Source: Liolophura sinensis (lineage: Eukaryota > Mollusca > Polyplacophora > Chitonida > Chitonidae). From it: a stretch of 64,000 bases of DNA. The notes beneath the pieces are model-generated. The model was not told the origin of the DNA. It saw only the letters and a program-made list of their open reading frames with translations, and did no database searches. Shown here piece by piece: positions 36,952 through 48,100 of this stretch. The number at the start of each line of letters is the position of its first letter. Position 1 is the first letter of the stretch. The stretch is taken from contig NC_088302.1 in assembly GCF_032854445.1 (NCBI RefSeq), positions 2,782,023 to 2,846,022 of the forward strand, read 5' to 3'. The position numbers were made by a program, and so were the translations under genes.

Positions 36952-39460
36952 GGCATTACAATATGCCAGGAAAATAAATGTGAGGGCCTAATGTCCTGGA
37001 AAGACGGATATGAAGTCATCAATCTCACCATTTACAAAGTCACGGAACATCCTTGTACATAATGAAGCATTTCTTCCACTTTGACAGACCTTGCCTATAA
37101 TCCTCCAGAGAAAGGTCAGGTATATCAGCAGGAATGGGTGTAAAGAAAATCATGCAATGGAACCCAGAGAAGGATGTCTCTAGCGGAACCTACATTTTGA
37201 GGAAATATCCCTAGGGCACATAGTCTTTTTCATATGTTCAACAAACCTTTGAAATATATCAAAAGAGGAACAGCCAAGAGCAAGTCAACTGGCTGGTAAG
37301 TCGCTGACATGTTTAGGGTGTGGCTTGATGTGTTGATAGATAGGCAACCGAATCCTTTGTCGTCAAAGCCCACGTCCGTCAAGGATGACGTCAGTTTGAT
37401 GAAACCCTTTACTGAACAAGGTTCTCCGTCGTCTGTCATACAATTCATCACTGAGATCTGTAAGGCAGGAGACCTAACTCGCATGTCCCAGTTGTTTTCA
37501 TCACCAGGGGACAGTTTCAAAACCGTTACCGAAGTTGGGATAGACTTTGACTTTATATGGTTTGAAGATTTGAGACGTTTTGCTGTAAAATAAATAGAAC
37601 AAAAGGGAAAACATAGTACTCAGTAACACAGAGAGAAATTAACGAATAAAAACACAATTGCTATGTTTACCCCGGGGTATGGTATACATCTTAGTGCAGT
37701 GTGAGGAGTATCCAATTAGTCACTGAAATACTTTGCTTTTTGTCTTCATGTCTTCATGCAATTTACCATTTAGCGCTATTTCCGTAATGCCCCAGCCTTA
37801 AACTGTCCTAAAATCACATCAGAAGGAAGAAAGCTTCGTAAAATAATATCCACAATCAAGCACCACAATCATAATGTGTGTTGCCGTGTTTAATTTTCCA
37901 ATGATCATCATATTTCCTATTTGATAAAATAAAGCTAAAATTTATTCCTTCATAGGCCTATAGAAAAATTGAAGTACTCCTTATATATATGTACATGTAA
38001 TAACACATGATTTTACTGACCACTGAGGCACTTGTACTCTACTTTAAACTCCCCTGTATTTTCCGATTGAAAACGCTTGTAGTTGTTGATGTAACGCTCC
38101 AGTGCGCAAGTTTGCAGCCCATTACATTCGGTGCTGATGTTTTTAAAGACTTCCTTGGTGGTATCGCTACTAATGACGCGCGTGATGATTACGCTGACGT
38201 CACTTCCGCTTGGTGTACACAGCAGGTTTGCAGACGTCGGGGCGTTGTAAGCTTGGCTGTGCTTACAGAGAAATTCATCTGCGTAAAATGAAAACAAAAT
38301 ATAATTAAAACTATAATTATTTATAGTGTTAAAATAATTCGAAAGTTTGACAAAATTATAACGTGTGTAATAAATCTTCGGTATATTATATTAAATATCA
38401 GTTACTTAATACTACCACTTGATACAGGGGAGGATTATATAGGTTTCTACCTGGTCTGTCAGCCTGGTGGACTATATGTCCGTCTGTCAGTCTGTTCGCC
38501 CGTTATCACATCTAATGACTTTTCCTTTCAAAACTATTCGGCAGATTGAATTGAGACTGGGTAATTAGCTTTAACATGACAATTTACTTGTCAGCTTTGA
38601 GGTTTGCACCGTTTTGTCGACTTACGTACCAAAAAAGTTACATACCATTTTCATCTATTATCATCAAAGCTGTTTTTCTTCTGATATGGAAATTAAAATA
38701 GTAATTATTCCCACGTCTCAAACCGGAAGGAGCACATACATTACTTTAACAAAACTTCAAGAAAGCTTGTTCATTATGTGTTTTTCCTCTCTTTTTTTCA
38801 GAATGCCTTGCGTAAATAACGGTGGTCAGGGCTATGAGGGCGCCCGATTAATGCCCGTCTTGTACCTGATATACGGTACGGATGAAAAGACGCTGAAAAA
38901 GGAAAGGAGCACGGAACGATGAAACAAAAACAATCTGAATTCAAGCGGTTTAAAGCGAGAAACGCATTCGTATCGGGGTGCGCACTGTTTCTTTAGCCGC
39001 AGTTAAATATGAGAATTGTTTTTGCAGATAACTTTTTCAGCGAAACCCTCTGCAGTGTCTTATGATGTGTGAATTACACAAGCGTGTAAACATGCCATCG
39101 TTATTCCCTTTAATGGCTGACGCGTGTGATATCTATCTATTCATTTTGTCAACAAAAACAACATTTCGCTTTATAACAGATTCGTCCATTCTATCTACGT
39201 CACTGCACGAGCGTTTTGCATGCGCACCAAAGAGACTAAAACATGAGATTTGTAGTCTTTGGTCGTCTTCTTTATATGTAATACTATAACGAACGAGGGT
39301 TATAAGATTGTAATTAGAAGTGACTTTGTGCTCTTCCCACTATGTGCACACGAAAGTATGACAAACGAAACTTACCTTGACTCAATGAGTCAATCGCAGG
39401 TATGGTGGTCACCACAGTGTACATGAAGAACGGCAAAACTAACTGTAAATTACGCTTCAT
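31773..39460 (-). CDS. SUEL-like lectin receptor, type I membrane protein, 8 exons (680 aa)
   Basis: Eight exons join in phase without lesion: 39460-39376, 38278-38021, 37582-37247, 36356-36264, 35625-35494, 33348-33277, 33068-33005 and 32775-31773 (stop). Residues 1-24 are a signal peptide. Residues 30-113 have the spacing of a galactose-binding SUEL lectin domain (ECNGLQTC, then TGEFKVEYKCL), but the usual DPC cysteine is absent. Residues 115-257 form a cysteine-containing module I do not recognise. Residues 258-320 are an acidic stalk with five N-glycosylation sequons. Residues 321-344 are a membrane segment (VVLILVCTAVLIA), followed by basic RKRRKRERP. The remaining ~330 residues are an acidic Ser/Glu/Asp-rich cytoplasmic tail with YDEF and YQSA motifs. 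It probably binds sugars or ligands at the cell surface. EVA-1-type receptors are the nearest architecture I know. Confidence 0.85.
33005..33068 (-). CDS. SUEL receptor exon 7: membrane segment
   Basis: 64-bp exon encoding AVLAVVLILVCTAVLIAKVL; acceptor ttttgcag, donor gtaaaa, phase 1 in and phase 2 out. Confidence 0.82.
33277..33348 (-). CDS. SUEL receptor exon 6: juxtamembrane region
   Basis: Acidic RGIADDDQTNSDEGAQDE followed by VVIVV, the first residues of the membrane segment. Acceptor atttaatag, donor gtgaga. Confidence 0.8.
33655..34530. repeat. 89-bp minisatellite in SUEL receptor intron
   Basis: About ten units containing gaagttgttttacctaaaac, ccaccaggtggtcttgagca and cacactaccgacgtgtatc. 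Each unit contains the near-palindrome accaccaggtggt. Confidence 0.92.
35494..35625 (-). CDS. SUEL receptor exon 5: glycosylated stalk
   Basis: Phase-1 exon with five sequons (NRT, NVT, NDT, NGT, NVT) and an internal two-fold repeat (TLIDENVT / ALIEQNVT). Confidence 0.8.
36000..36092 (+). mobile_element. SINE-A head fragment in SUEL receptor intron
   Basis: tRNA-like head only: ctccgtggctgaggtggtca, ccaggaacctctcacc, then ggtcgctctgagttcaaatt. The core and tail are absent. Confidence 0.7.
36264..36356 (-). CDS. SUEL receptor exon 4
   Basis: 31-residue phase-1 exon with ANNCSEKVISSTPTNTMTCT, giving the last two extracellular cysteines before the stalk. Confidence 0.8.
36664..36959 (+). mobile_element. 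Full-length SINE-A with 15-bp target duplication
   Basis: The element spans 36679-36944. It has an A-box-like tggctcagtcggttaaagcg, a B-box-like gtgagttcaagtcc, a core (cctgcggatggtcgtgggtt, gtataagtgaaatattcttg) and a poly(A) tail of about 24. It is flanked by perfect copies of tcttaccggcattac at 36664-36678 and 36945-36959. The intact ends and pure A tail mark a recent LINE-mediated insertion in the intron. Confidence 0.95.
37247..37582 (-). CDS. SUEL receptor exon 3: unassigned extracellular module
   Basis: Symmetric phase-1 exon of 112 residues with three cysteines (MNC, EPC, FGC), NTS and NMS sequons and an alternating hydrophobic pattern suggesting a beta fold. Family not recognised. 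Confidence 0.8.
38021..38278 (-). CDS. SUEL receptor exon 2: SUEL-like domain
   Basis: Acceptor ttttacgcag, donor gtcagt, phase 1 on both sides, so the whole domain is one symmetric exon, as expected of a shufflable module. Cysteine pattern FLC, LLC, ECNGLQTC, YKC. Confidence 0.85.
39376..39460 (-). CDS. SUEL receptor exon 1: signal peptide
   Basis: ATG at 39460, 28 codons beginning MKRNLQLVLPFFMYTVVTT, donor gtaagt, phase 1. The hydrophobic core after a basic start is a clear signal peptide. Confidence 0.85.
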
Positions 39461-40364
39461 CTTCTCCTTGTAGTAGCCTTACTGTCTGCATGAGAGGGGA
39501 TCAACAGGCGGTAGTGAGATGCAGGTCTAAATCTCCAGCTCCAAAATGTACTCAGCATAAACCCTTTCCTCATAAAAGCTAATAACTACAGACGAAGCCG
39601 GATCCATGCAGGCCCACCTAGGGCCAGTGGGACTATCTCACCCGACAGGCGGAAACCAGCATGTGGTACCGAGGAAGTCAGACCCAGAATCAGGGTTACA
39701 CCATCATCTTAGTCACGGACACTACACAAACAGCTACAAAAACAAAAGTTAGAATTTTACTTTTTCTTAAGTGTAGGGCTTTACTCAGACTGATAAATCT
39801 ACAGCCAAGTTTGTTCAGTTTTACTTTTCGGAATTTTCATTCAGTTTTGTTTTTCATGTATAGAGTTAGCCTAAATCTGAATCACACCACTTGGCGACCG
39901 CTGAAAATTACCTAACCTCAGACTAGTAGTAAAGTCATGCCCGCATTATTATTGTTCTGTTTCACTTTGCTGTTATTTCAATGTCTTTTTCTTCGGTGTT
40001 TAACGCCGTGCTTTTCACTTGACCAGTGAAGCAAACCAGGCATGCATACAATTCTGACACGAGAAACCACCGATCAAAACGAGTTACCAGACAATCCTCC
40101 TGACATAAAGCGGCAGCTGAGCCTCTGCGAACCTGAACCGGAAACACACCCTAGTTATTGGTCACACGCAGATGATTTAAAGGCAGAACGGCCCATCTTG
40201 GTGTACGGGACACACTGATACGGCCCAAGCAGTGCTCTTTTCAAATGTAATCACCTATGACATACTAGATTTGAAAAGCGACATGATACTTCAGTGGGGG
40301 CAGCGTATTGGCTGCATGGACTCGCCCTGCCACAAGAAGACACAGTATATGTACACACACCTAA

Positions 40365-40440
40365 TGACGCCTCGTCGTCACATGACTGAATATTTGTCAA
40401 GCCCGACGTTAAACCCCAAGAAATCATTCATTTCAATCAG
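40365..40440 (+). mobile_element. SINE-B 3' fragment
   Basis: Contains cgtcgtcacatgactgaata and cccgacgttaaaccccaaga, the conserved SINE-B tail; the rest is missing. Confidence 0.7.
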
Positions 40441-41127
40441 GATCTGATAATACAGCTCTAGTATCAGTCCTTAACACTCGACGCACCCTATTTGATTTTC
40501 GTAGCACAAAAGGAACGCTATGTTTTCCAGCTAGAATTAACGTAAACTTTCAATGCAACATGACATGATTGCCTGGACGTTGACACCTAACTGACCACTG
40601 TAATTACCGTAGACGGTTTGACGATTTTTTTGTGTTTTGTGGGGAAAGGAACTTCAGGTTGAAGAGGACAGGATCTGTGGCTAGAACCTTAGGCGCTCTG
40701 TCACTTATTAAACTGCACAAATAGTGTGGATTAACTCTCATACAGAAAGTAAAAGTGATTTGTGAAGCCAGTGTCATATGTCAAGCATGCAGTGATATCA
40801 ACTGTTTGTTAGTCACAGGTTTTAACCCAGCTCTCGTTTCTGCTGCCGCCTTACATCAGAAGATTTGTAGGGCGATGATTTACTTGGCGTTACGTTCATC
40901 TATAAACACCGTCGTAAGTTAAAACTTGATAAACATGTCGCTAAACAACAAATTATTAAATGTTGATAGATTGTTGCATTACAAACATTCTTATACATTT
41001 TTGCAAACGGACACACCGTTGGAAATTAGCACAGCTGGTTGTTACGAAGTAATTATCACAATTTAGCTAATGAGGCTAAAACCTGAATTTAGTCTGATCT
41101 GCATGACCTGATGAGAGTCGTCAGTTT

Positions 41128-41135
41128 GACGTCAC
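41128..41135. promoter_or_regulatory. CRE palindrome TGACGTCA
   Basis: Perfect cAMP-response-element consensus 19 bp upstream of the ATG of a 46-codon frame. It could be chance; function unproven. Confidence 0.25.
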
Positions 41136-43136
41136 CCACTGCAGACGGACAATATGGCAGAGTTAGATAAGACCCACAAACTCTTGTACTTCGGCCACTA
41201 TTGTTTGGACAAAGCTTTCAGGAACCATCTGTGCATGGAAATGTCATACTGCTACGTGTATGAGGAAGCCCGTACAGGACTGGAATTGTTTTGAATACCA
41301 TGAACACCATGGGATGCCTAAATGAATCATAACCCACTCAGTAGTATAACATGTGACCATTCTCTGTGGCCTCAGATATTTATTTTTATGCTTACCTTGA
41401 CCGTGTCTGGGGAAAGAGGCTTACTAAATGCTACAATTCTTAATTCATATTAAAATTATAAACCGTTTGTGATTTCCAAGAAAAACGCATTTTTAGATCA
41501 ATCTAGTCTGTTTTTTAATTATTTCCCCACAAACTTTTGATGAGAGATGGAAATGAGAAAGGCCTTATGAAAATAGTGTTTCTGAATCAGCTGTAAAGCA
41601 GGTGTGACGACCTTATCATGTGAATGTCACTAACCGCAGATATATAGTACGGTGGTCCGTTGGGGCCACTAATAATTAAAGAATGAATGAATGATTATGA
41701 CTTAACACCACATCGGCAATATAATAATTAAAGAAGAAAAAAACAAGAACAAAAGTCTGGCTGCTGCCTCATGCCATTACGGAGTTCGTAGTTACGGGTG
41801 GATTGCTATATACTCAAACCAATACACCAACTTAGGTATTTCGTAAGAAAACAGAAATACACTTAAGGAAATTTTTCCTTTTTTTTCTTTTTGCTCACAC
41901 TGATCGTCATATTATCAACCCATAAATCTTGTGCTCGTGGGGAAGTGAATGAGTGTATTTCACATAGATATATAACCATAAGCTACACTGTACATGCATA
42001 CTTAATTAATATCACACGGCATCCTCGAGGAACTGGTTAGGGACGGAAGTATTTAACACCATCTATCCAGGAGCGTAGACAATCGCTTCGCATCATCGTA
42101 CCATCGCTTCGCATCATCGTGCCATCGCTTCATGTCATCTTTGGGCGACGGAACGATCGCACAGTGGTACGATGATGGCCACATCTGGCTTCCATATTTC
42201 CCCGATAGCGTCTTTACGATATCTATGTATATCTAAGTGGCCAGGAGATATTAACGCGTGCCTTGTCTTGCTCAATTCACTCTGTTCCCAGGAGGACTTC
42301 CACAGATTGCATAGGTTTGTATGTAGGCCCTATGCCGTCTTAACGAGGACGAATGCGTTTGAAAAGGCTACATTTTGAATAAGTATACGACATTGTGCAT
42401 GACATTCTCGAAAGAGTCCCGTGAGAGAGTGTCCCCCCACCATCGACTGGTCTAATAGCTAAATCTTAACGAAAATTTGCAATGTTTAATCCTCTTACAA
42501 CTTCATGACCGTGCATTTGATTGGTTAGGTCCAGGATAAGGGTTCGTTTTGCAATGAAATGGGTGTTCCACTGTTTACTATTTTACTTCGTGGACTTTTC
42601 TCGTTTAATACATGAAGTTAAATTAACAAGTTTATTTGAATCTCTGGTCTTTGGTTCCAAAGAAATCTTCCTCAATATGTTGAAGTTTTCGTTAAAATTC
42701 CTGCCACAAGGCAATGGGCCTTAGGCTTCTAAACAGAGGTAATGACACTGACATGAAAGCACTCATGGCCTGATCATTCTAATGGTATATGTAAGTTACC
42801 AAAAGTTAAAGGTAGTGAACCGTGTCGAAGGTCGAGGCTCCATAATTCAGGTGAAGTTATCTTGAGGTGCCGGTCGAAGAGCGTTTCATGTCTTGATTTC
42901 TTCCCTAAATATTGTAGGTTAAGGGGTACATGGTACAGGTAATTGACGGACAGAATTTGAGCTTATGTACTCAAAACAGTACTTGTATCAGATACATCAC
43001 AGATATATGGACTTGTACGGTGTATACGCTACAACACAAATCGTTAACAGGAAATCTGTTCCAGGAGGCGTCTTCGGTGTATATGAAAACACATCGCTGG
43101 GCATTGATATTCACAGACAAAATAAGATAGGTCAGC

Positions 43137-43425
43137 GGGGGGCCTCCGTGTCCGAGATGTTTAGCGTGCCAGCGCGTCGGGCTCCGGGTCATACTAGTGC
43201 AGCGCAATGAGCAATGCAGCCACTCATCAATGATGTCGCTGTGAGTTCAAGTCCAGCTTATTCTGGCTTCCTCTCCGGCCGTTCGTTGGAAGACCTGGCT
43301 TAAGCCTCCGGATGGCCGTGAGCTTCCTCAGGGCTCTGTCCGTCTTCCTCTTACCATAATGCTGGCCGCTGCCGTATGTGAAATATTCTAGAGTATGGCA
43401 TAAAATACCAGTCAAATAAATAAAC
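43137..43425 (+). mobile_element. SINE-A copy, diverged
   Basis: Head gggcctccgtgtccgaga, B-box-like gtgagttcaagtcc, core cctccggatggccgtgagct, tail gtcaaataaataaacaaac. The head region is lengthened relative to the copy at 36679. Confidence 0.85.
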
Positions 43426-44235
43426 AAACGGGACACAGCCGTAGACGACAATTTATAGAAGCAACAAAGCAAACAGTGCAAAAAGGCAAGCGACCATGAT
43501 GCGATCCTATGTGACGCTACGGCTAGAAGACACTGCTATCTGGTCACGTTATCTGCCACAATGGTCGACCGCGATATTCACAACAGCGAGTTCTAACCTA
43601 GGGCTGCTGGGAATTTCTGATAAGACAGCGAGAAGCACTCTTCTTGATGCTGCGCTTCAACCAAATGTTAGGTGAGAGAAGCTGTTCTGGTGTTGTTAAC
43701 TGCGACGTCACTGGCGCCTTCGTGGCGTTCTTAACACTGAAGGCCAAATGTTTGCTATGTTGGCGAGTCCATGTATCAGCTATTATGGAATGATGTAAAG
43801 TATATATGTTGTCACCACACATTATGTTTTGGTGCCACATAGCTCTGTGGGACGTCGATAAATTTATCGGTGTATGGCTAATAACAGTGGACAGATATCC
43901 GTCAGTGAAGCGCCCGGGAAGACCCAGTGTTGTTGTACATGTATGTTAGGCTTTGCGTCATGCATGTTTCGTTACACCACCATGCATCAGGTTACAAACA
44001 GAGGGTATGTCAGATGTGCTGAGTCTCATCTAATGCAAGGATTCAATAGGATATAACATGTATGAATCAAACTAGACCGCCGATCTGGCGTCAACGTCAA
44101 ACTGGTTTGGGGCAAACACTTCCCATCGAGCGCTTGAGGTCTGGACTCGTGGTTGTCCACGACGATCTGTAGGTCCTTCTCTTGATTCGTCTTCTTGAAT
44201 GGACTTCCGATGTTGAACATCGAACAAGGCATAAT

Positions 44236-44516
44236 TTTTCAGTCCTTAGAGTACATGTACGTGTAACGTGCCTCCTTATTGCAGGACGGATTTCCACCGC
44301 GCTTTTATGTAGTGCTGCTTCACTGATGCGACTTGCCTAAGGCAAGTAAGCCGCCCCACCCGAGACATTATACTGATACGGGTCATCCAGGCGTTACTCT
44401 GTCACCTTCACGCTGAACGCCAAACTAGGAAGTTACAATTTCCTCTGTCAAGGTCTTAGGAGTGACACGACCCAGGATTTACCCTGGGTATACCGCCCTC
44501 GAAGCGGACGCTCTAT
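44236..44516 (-). mobile_element. SINE-B copy
   Basis: Reversed SINE-B: cctccttattgcaggacgga, then cattatactgatacgggtca, then the tRNA head at the right end (gacacgacccaggatttacc). It forms an inverted pair with 44812-45062. Confidence 0.85.
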
Positions 44517-44811
44517 TAATGGAGCCATCGGGGCCGGTTCATGTGTCGTCGACAGCTTGTCTTCCACCCTTATTTTGTCTGCATATCTGGACGCCACATG
44601 TTCCTTACTCAGAATTGGTGGTTACTCCAGGTGTTAACCGAAGCTCTGACATGTATCTAACCTGCTTTAATATGTTGACTTTGCTGTTAAACAGCAAAAT
44701 TACGGTTAGAGTTGAGGGTACGGTGTATTTGATTTTTGAAGTTTGACAGCATCATGTTTTCGTAAAATACATTTCTTACTCATTTCTATGTAACGTTTTA
44801 TAGATTTTAAA

Positions 44812-45062
44812 AGAGGAAGTTGTAACTTCCTCGCTTGGCGTTCAGCATGAACATTCAGCATGCGTTCAGCATATAATGTCTCGGGTGGGGCACCTTACTT
44901 GCCTCTGGTAAGGCTTCTCAGTGAAACAGCACTAGATAAAGGAGCGGTGGAAATCCGTCCTGCAACAAGGAGGCACATTACATGCACTCTAAGGATTCCT
45001 TCGTCGTCATATGACTGAAAAATTGTTAACTACGACGTTAAACCCCAAGTGAGTTAAAGACA
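44812..45062 (+). mobile_element. SINE-B copy next to the MAM/CTLD gene
   Basis: Forward copy lacking most of the tRNA head. Contains ggtggaaatccgtcctgcaa, caaggaggcacattacatgc and tacgacgttaaaccccaagt. Its end lies 65 bp before the ATG of the MAM/CTLD gene, so it would sit in the promoter or 5' UTR. Confidence 0.85.
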
Positions 45063-45126
45063 CAATCAATCAACTGTGAGTTATTTACTTGACAGGTGTG
45101 GAGGCGGTTGCTTCTCCCGTGTCATC

Positions 45127-45185
45127 ATGGAGATGTTACTCCTGGCACTCACCATGTGTGCCCTGGTTCAGGGCCGATAACACCG
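45127..45185 (+). CDS. MAM/CTLD exon 1: signal peptide with in-frame stop
   Basis: Hydrophobic leader after ATG, donor gtaagg. Codon 18 is TAA, although the phase-2 end matches the next exon. Confidence 0.6.
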
Positions 45186-48100
45186 GTAAGGCACATGTAG
45201 CTATATTAACTTCTGTAAATACCTTTTGTGCTGATGATGTGGCCTCCTTAACCTGGTGTTTAGTTTTGCTAGCGCAACACAATGGCGCAGGAGCCAATGA
45301 CCAGTGCGATCACTGTGAGTTTAAATCCTGCCCATGCTAGCTTCCTATACGATCGTACCTGGAAAGGCCTGTCTGCAGCCTGCGGATGGTTGTTGGTTCA
45401 CCGAGCTCTGCCCGATTTCCTTCCACCTTAATGCTGGCCCGCCGTTGTATTAGTGAAATATTCTTGAGTACCGCTTAAAACAACAATCAGATAAATAAAT
45501 ACATTTGACTCTTATATCTGTCTTAAGTGGGCTGAGCAATTTTGATGCAACTTACTGAAGGACACATACTGCCACAATTCAAAATGTCGTCATTGACAAT
45601 GTCTAAGAATTCAAGCGTCAAGTCAAGGTATGTTCCAAGTAATCGAAATACCGGTTTTATTTTAATCATTATGTAAATGCTTACAAAGTATCAAATTACA
45701 TGCACATACATGTAAGTAAAACAATATGCAGTGTATCAATAAGTGAATAAATTATAAAACGTATAGAAGGTAAGATATAGATTCAGTTTCCAAAGGTGTG
45801 TCCAAATACTTCAGTTTGCTTTCTTTTTTATCAAAAATGGGGTGTCACTGCGGTTTACCCACGCAAATGCATGGGCCGTTTCATATAACAAAGACACACG
45901 GTTGATCATTACTCTAGTATTCAACGCTGAAGGTAATGTTGATGCACCCAGCAAAGTTATATTGTCATCCTTAAATCGTGTTCCAGGAGAAACACTGAAC
46001 ACGACCGTGTGTATGTTGAGGACACGCATACGTGTGGCTGGACAAACGACTTGAACGAGGCGACAAGGAGTACAACTGGCAGGTTGTCAACAACAGATTT
46101 CGCTATGCGGTCCCCAGAGATCATACCTATGGCGTGTACTACGGTAAGCCAATGTCAAGGTCACGGGTAATTTGTTCATATTTATGGGAATTTAGAGTAA
46201 GACTCGATACATTTTTGTTTGAACTGAAGCTCCAGTTGCCATATATTAGATATAGATATACAAATTTAAGTATCAGTTCTGGTTGAACACGCATTTAAAA
46301 CAAGCTATTACCAAAATGGACTATAAGGTTTTAACTAGCTGTTATTGCAGCGTGAGGTAACGATCATCGAGCAACACATGCGTTTGCGAGAGTTGCGAGA
46401 GAAACAGATGTGTAGGATTGATGGCAAGCAACATTTACGGCTTTCACACGCGCATTTAATCTTCTCTAGCATAAATCGACAGAGTAGTCTTTGTTATTAA
46501 CTTGTTTTGAAACTTGTTTTGAGATTCGGAAAAGCAAAAGGGTCCATGGCAATCACGCTTGTGCATGAAAAATAGTTTCCAAAACTATACCATAGCTGTT
46601 AGTTATCGAGGAGGCAGGTGCGGTAGGGTAGACCCAGAATATGTTCTTTTTTGTCAATTTGTGTGACTGTCAAGAAATATTTTTGGTTAGCTCAACATAA
46701 GAACATGTTAGTTAATTTCGTAGGAACATGCCTTTGACATTGATTTATGCTAGGGAAGATTTAATGTGCCCGTGAACAGCGGGAAATGTTCATTACCGTT
46801 AATCCAACACATTTGGGCCTTTTTCTCTCCGTAACTTTCGCAAATGGGTTGCTCGCTAAGAGTTACCCCATTCCGCAACTAGCCTGGACTTAGTTGCTTC
46901 ACTATAACCTACCTGGACGTGGAATAATTTCACTAAAACAGCAGCTCTAACCCGTCGTTATAATTCGTATGCCTCAGTTTCCTAGGTGAAGTGAAGTGCA
47001 GATGTCTGTGCCTACATGGGTAAACCATCTTCAATAGTAATCCAACAGTCGTTTAAAGTTTTGAATCGAGCAAGTCGCACCGACGTCCGCCATTTTTGAA
47101 TTACCTTCTTTTGGGGTTACAAGTACGCAGGAACTTAGTTTCAGGATTTTTCGTGAAAAACAATGTCTCTAAACCAATGGCTGTCAATAAATAAGTTGTA
47201 AGTCGCCGTGTCCCTAACTAACGGGTGGTCTGACATTTTCTCTGTTATACCTGTGCGAAATCTCACACAAGTAGTCTGAAATATTACGACATTCTGAGAG
47301 TGGCCAAAATATTCAAAATGTACGTGTATGTATACTAGGGTGTGACACCCATACTCCACGACAGCGCGAAGGGCATTATTAAAATACATATAGGTTGTAA
47401 TTATTTATCTATTAGATTGATGTTTTTAGTTCGTACTGAAGATTATTCAACTTTTACGTCGGTGACCAGTATTATGGTGGGAGGAAACCGGGAGAGCTCG
47501 GGGGAAACTTACGACCATCCGCAAACTGCTGACAGGCCTTTCCACATACGACCGCTGATGAAGCGAGCAAAAAGGACTGGACTTGAGCTTCAACGGACGG
47601 CATTAATTGGTGAGAGGTTCATGAGTCATTGTGCTGCACCCCTCACACTAATAACTGGGCCACTAGACGGCGATAAAAGTCTGTATAAATTTGTACCCTC
47701 ACAGGGCACTACATGTCCATGGACCCCGAATCAGGTCGATTACGTCAGTGACTCCGAAAATTGCCCGCCTGACTTCTCCTGTGTTCAATCCGGGGAAAAA
47801 AGTACTGTATCCAGCTGTATTACACGCTCTCAGGCAATGACGCCCTACCCATAAAGGTCTACGCCAAGGTTTGTACCAGCATCATTATGACCTAGGTCCA
47901 AGTTGTAAAGAGTATTCACTCCAGTATCCAGTGTCTATGGCCTTTTGCCTATTGGCAAAATTACCTGTGACCCAAACTGAACAGTGCATTCAGCATTTTT
48001 ACACGTGATATCACTCCAGTGCCTGTGGACCCTCTCCAAGAGACAAACTTACCTGTGACTCAAGCTGAACAGTGTGTTCAGCATTCTTACACGTGATATC

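Larger units (their letters stand above)
39461..43136. other. Intergenic region upstream of the SUEL receptor gene
   Basis: No complete gene recognised. It holds a SINE-B tail fragment at 40365-40440, a perfect CRE palindrome at 41128-41135 followed by a 46-codon frame at 41154-41294, and three 21-bp repeats at 42081-42142. Confidence 0.4.

Noticed and set aside
43874..44232. Short frames on both strands near 44000-44230
   Set aside because: A stretch on the minus strand looks weakly protein-like, but no family, splice sites or start could be supported.
47342..47854. 170-codon plus-strand frame
   Set aside because: Combines a reversed SINE-A with MAM exon 3 in the wrong frame.
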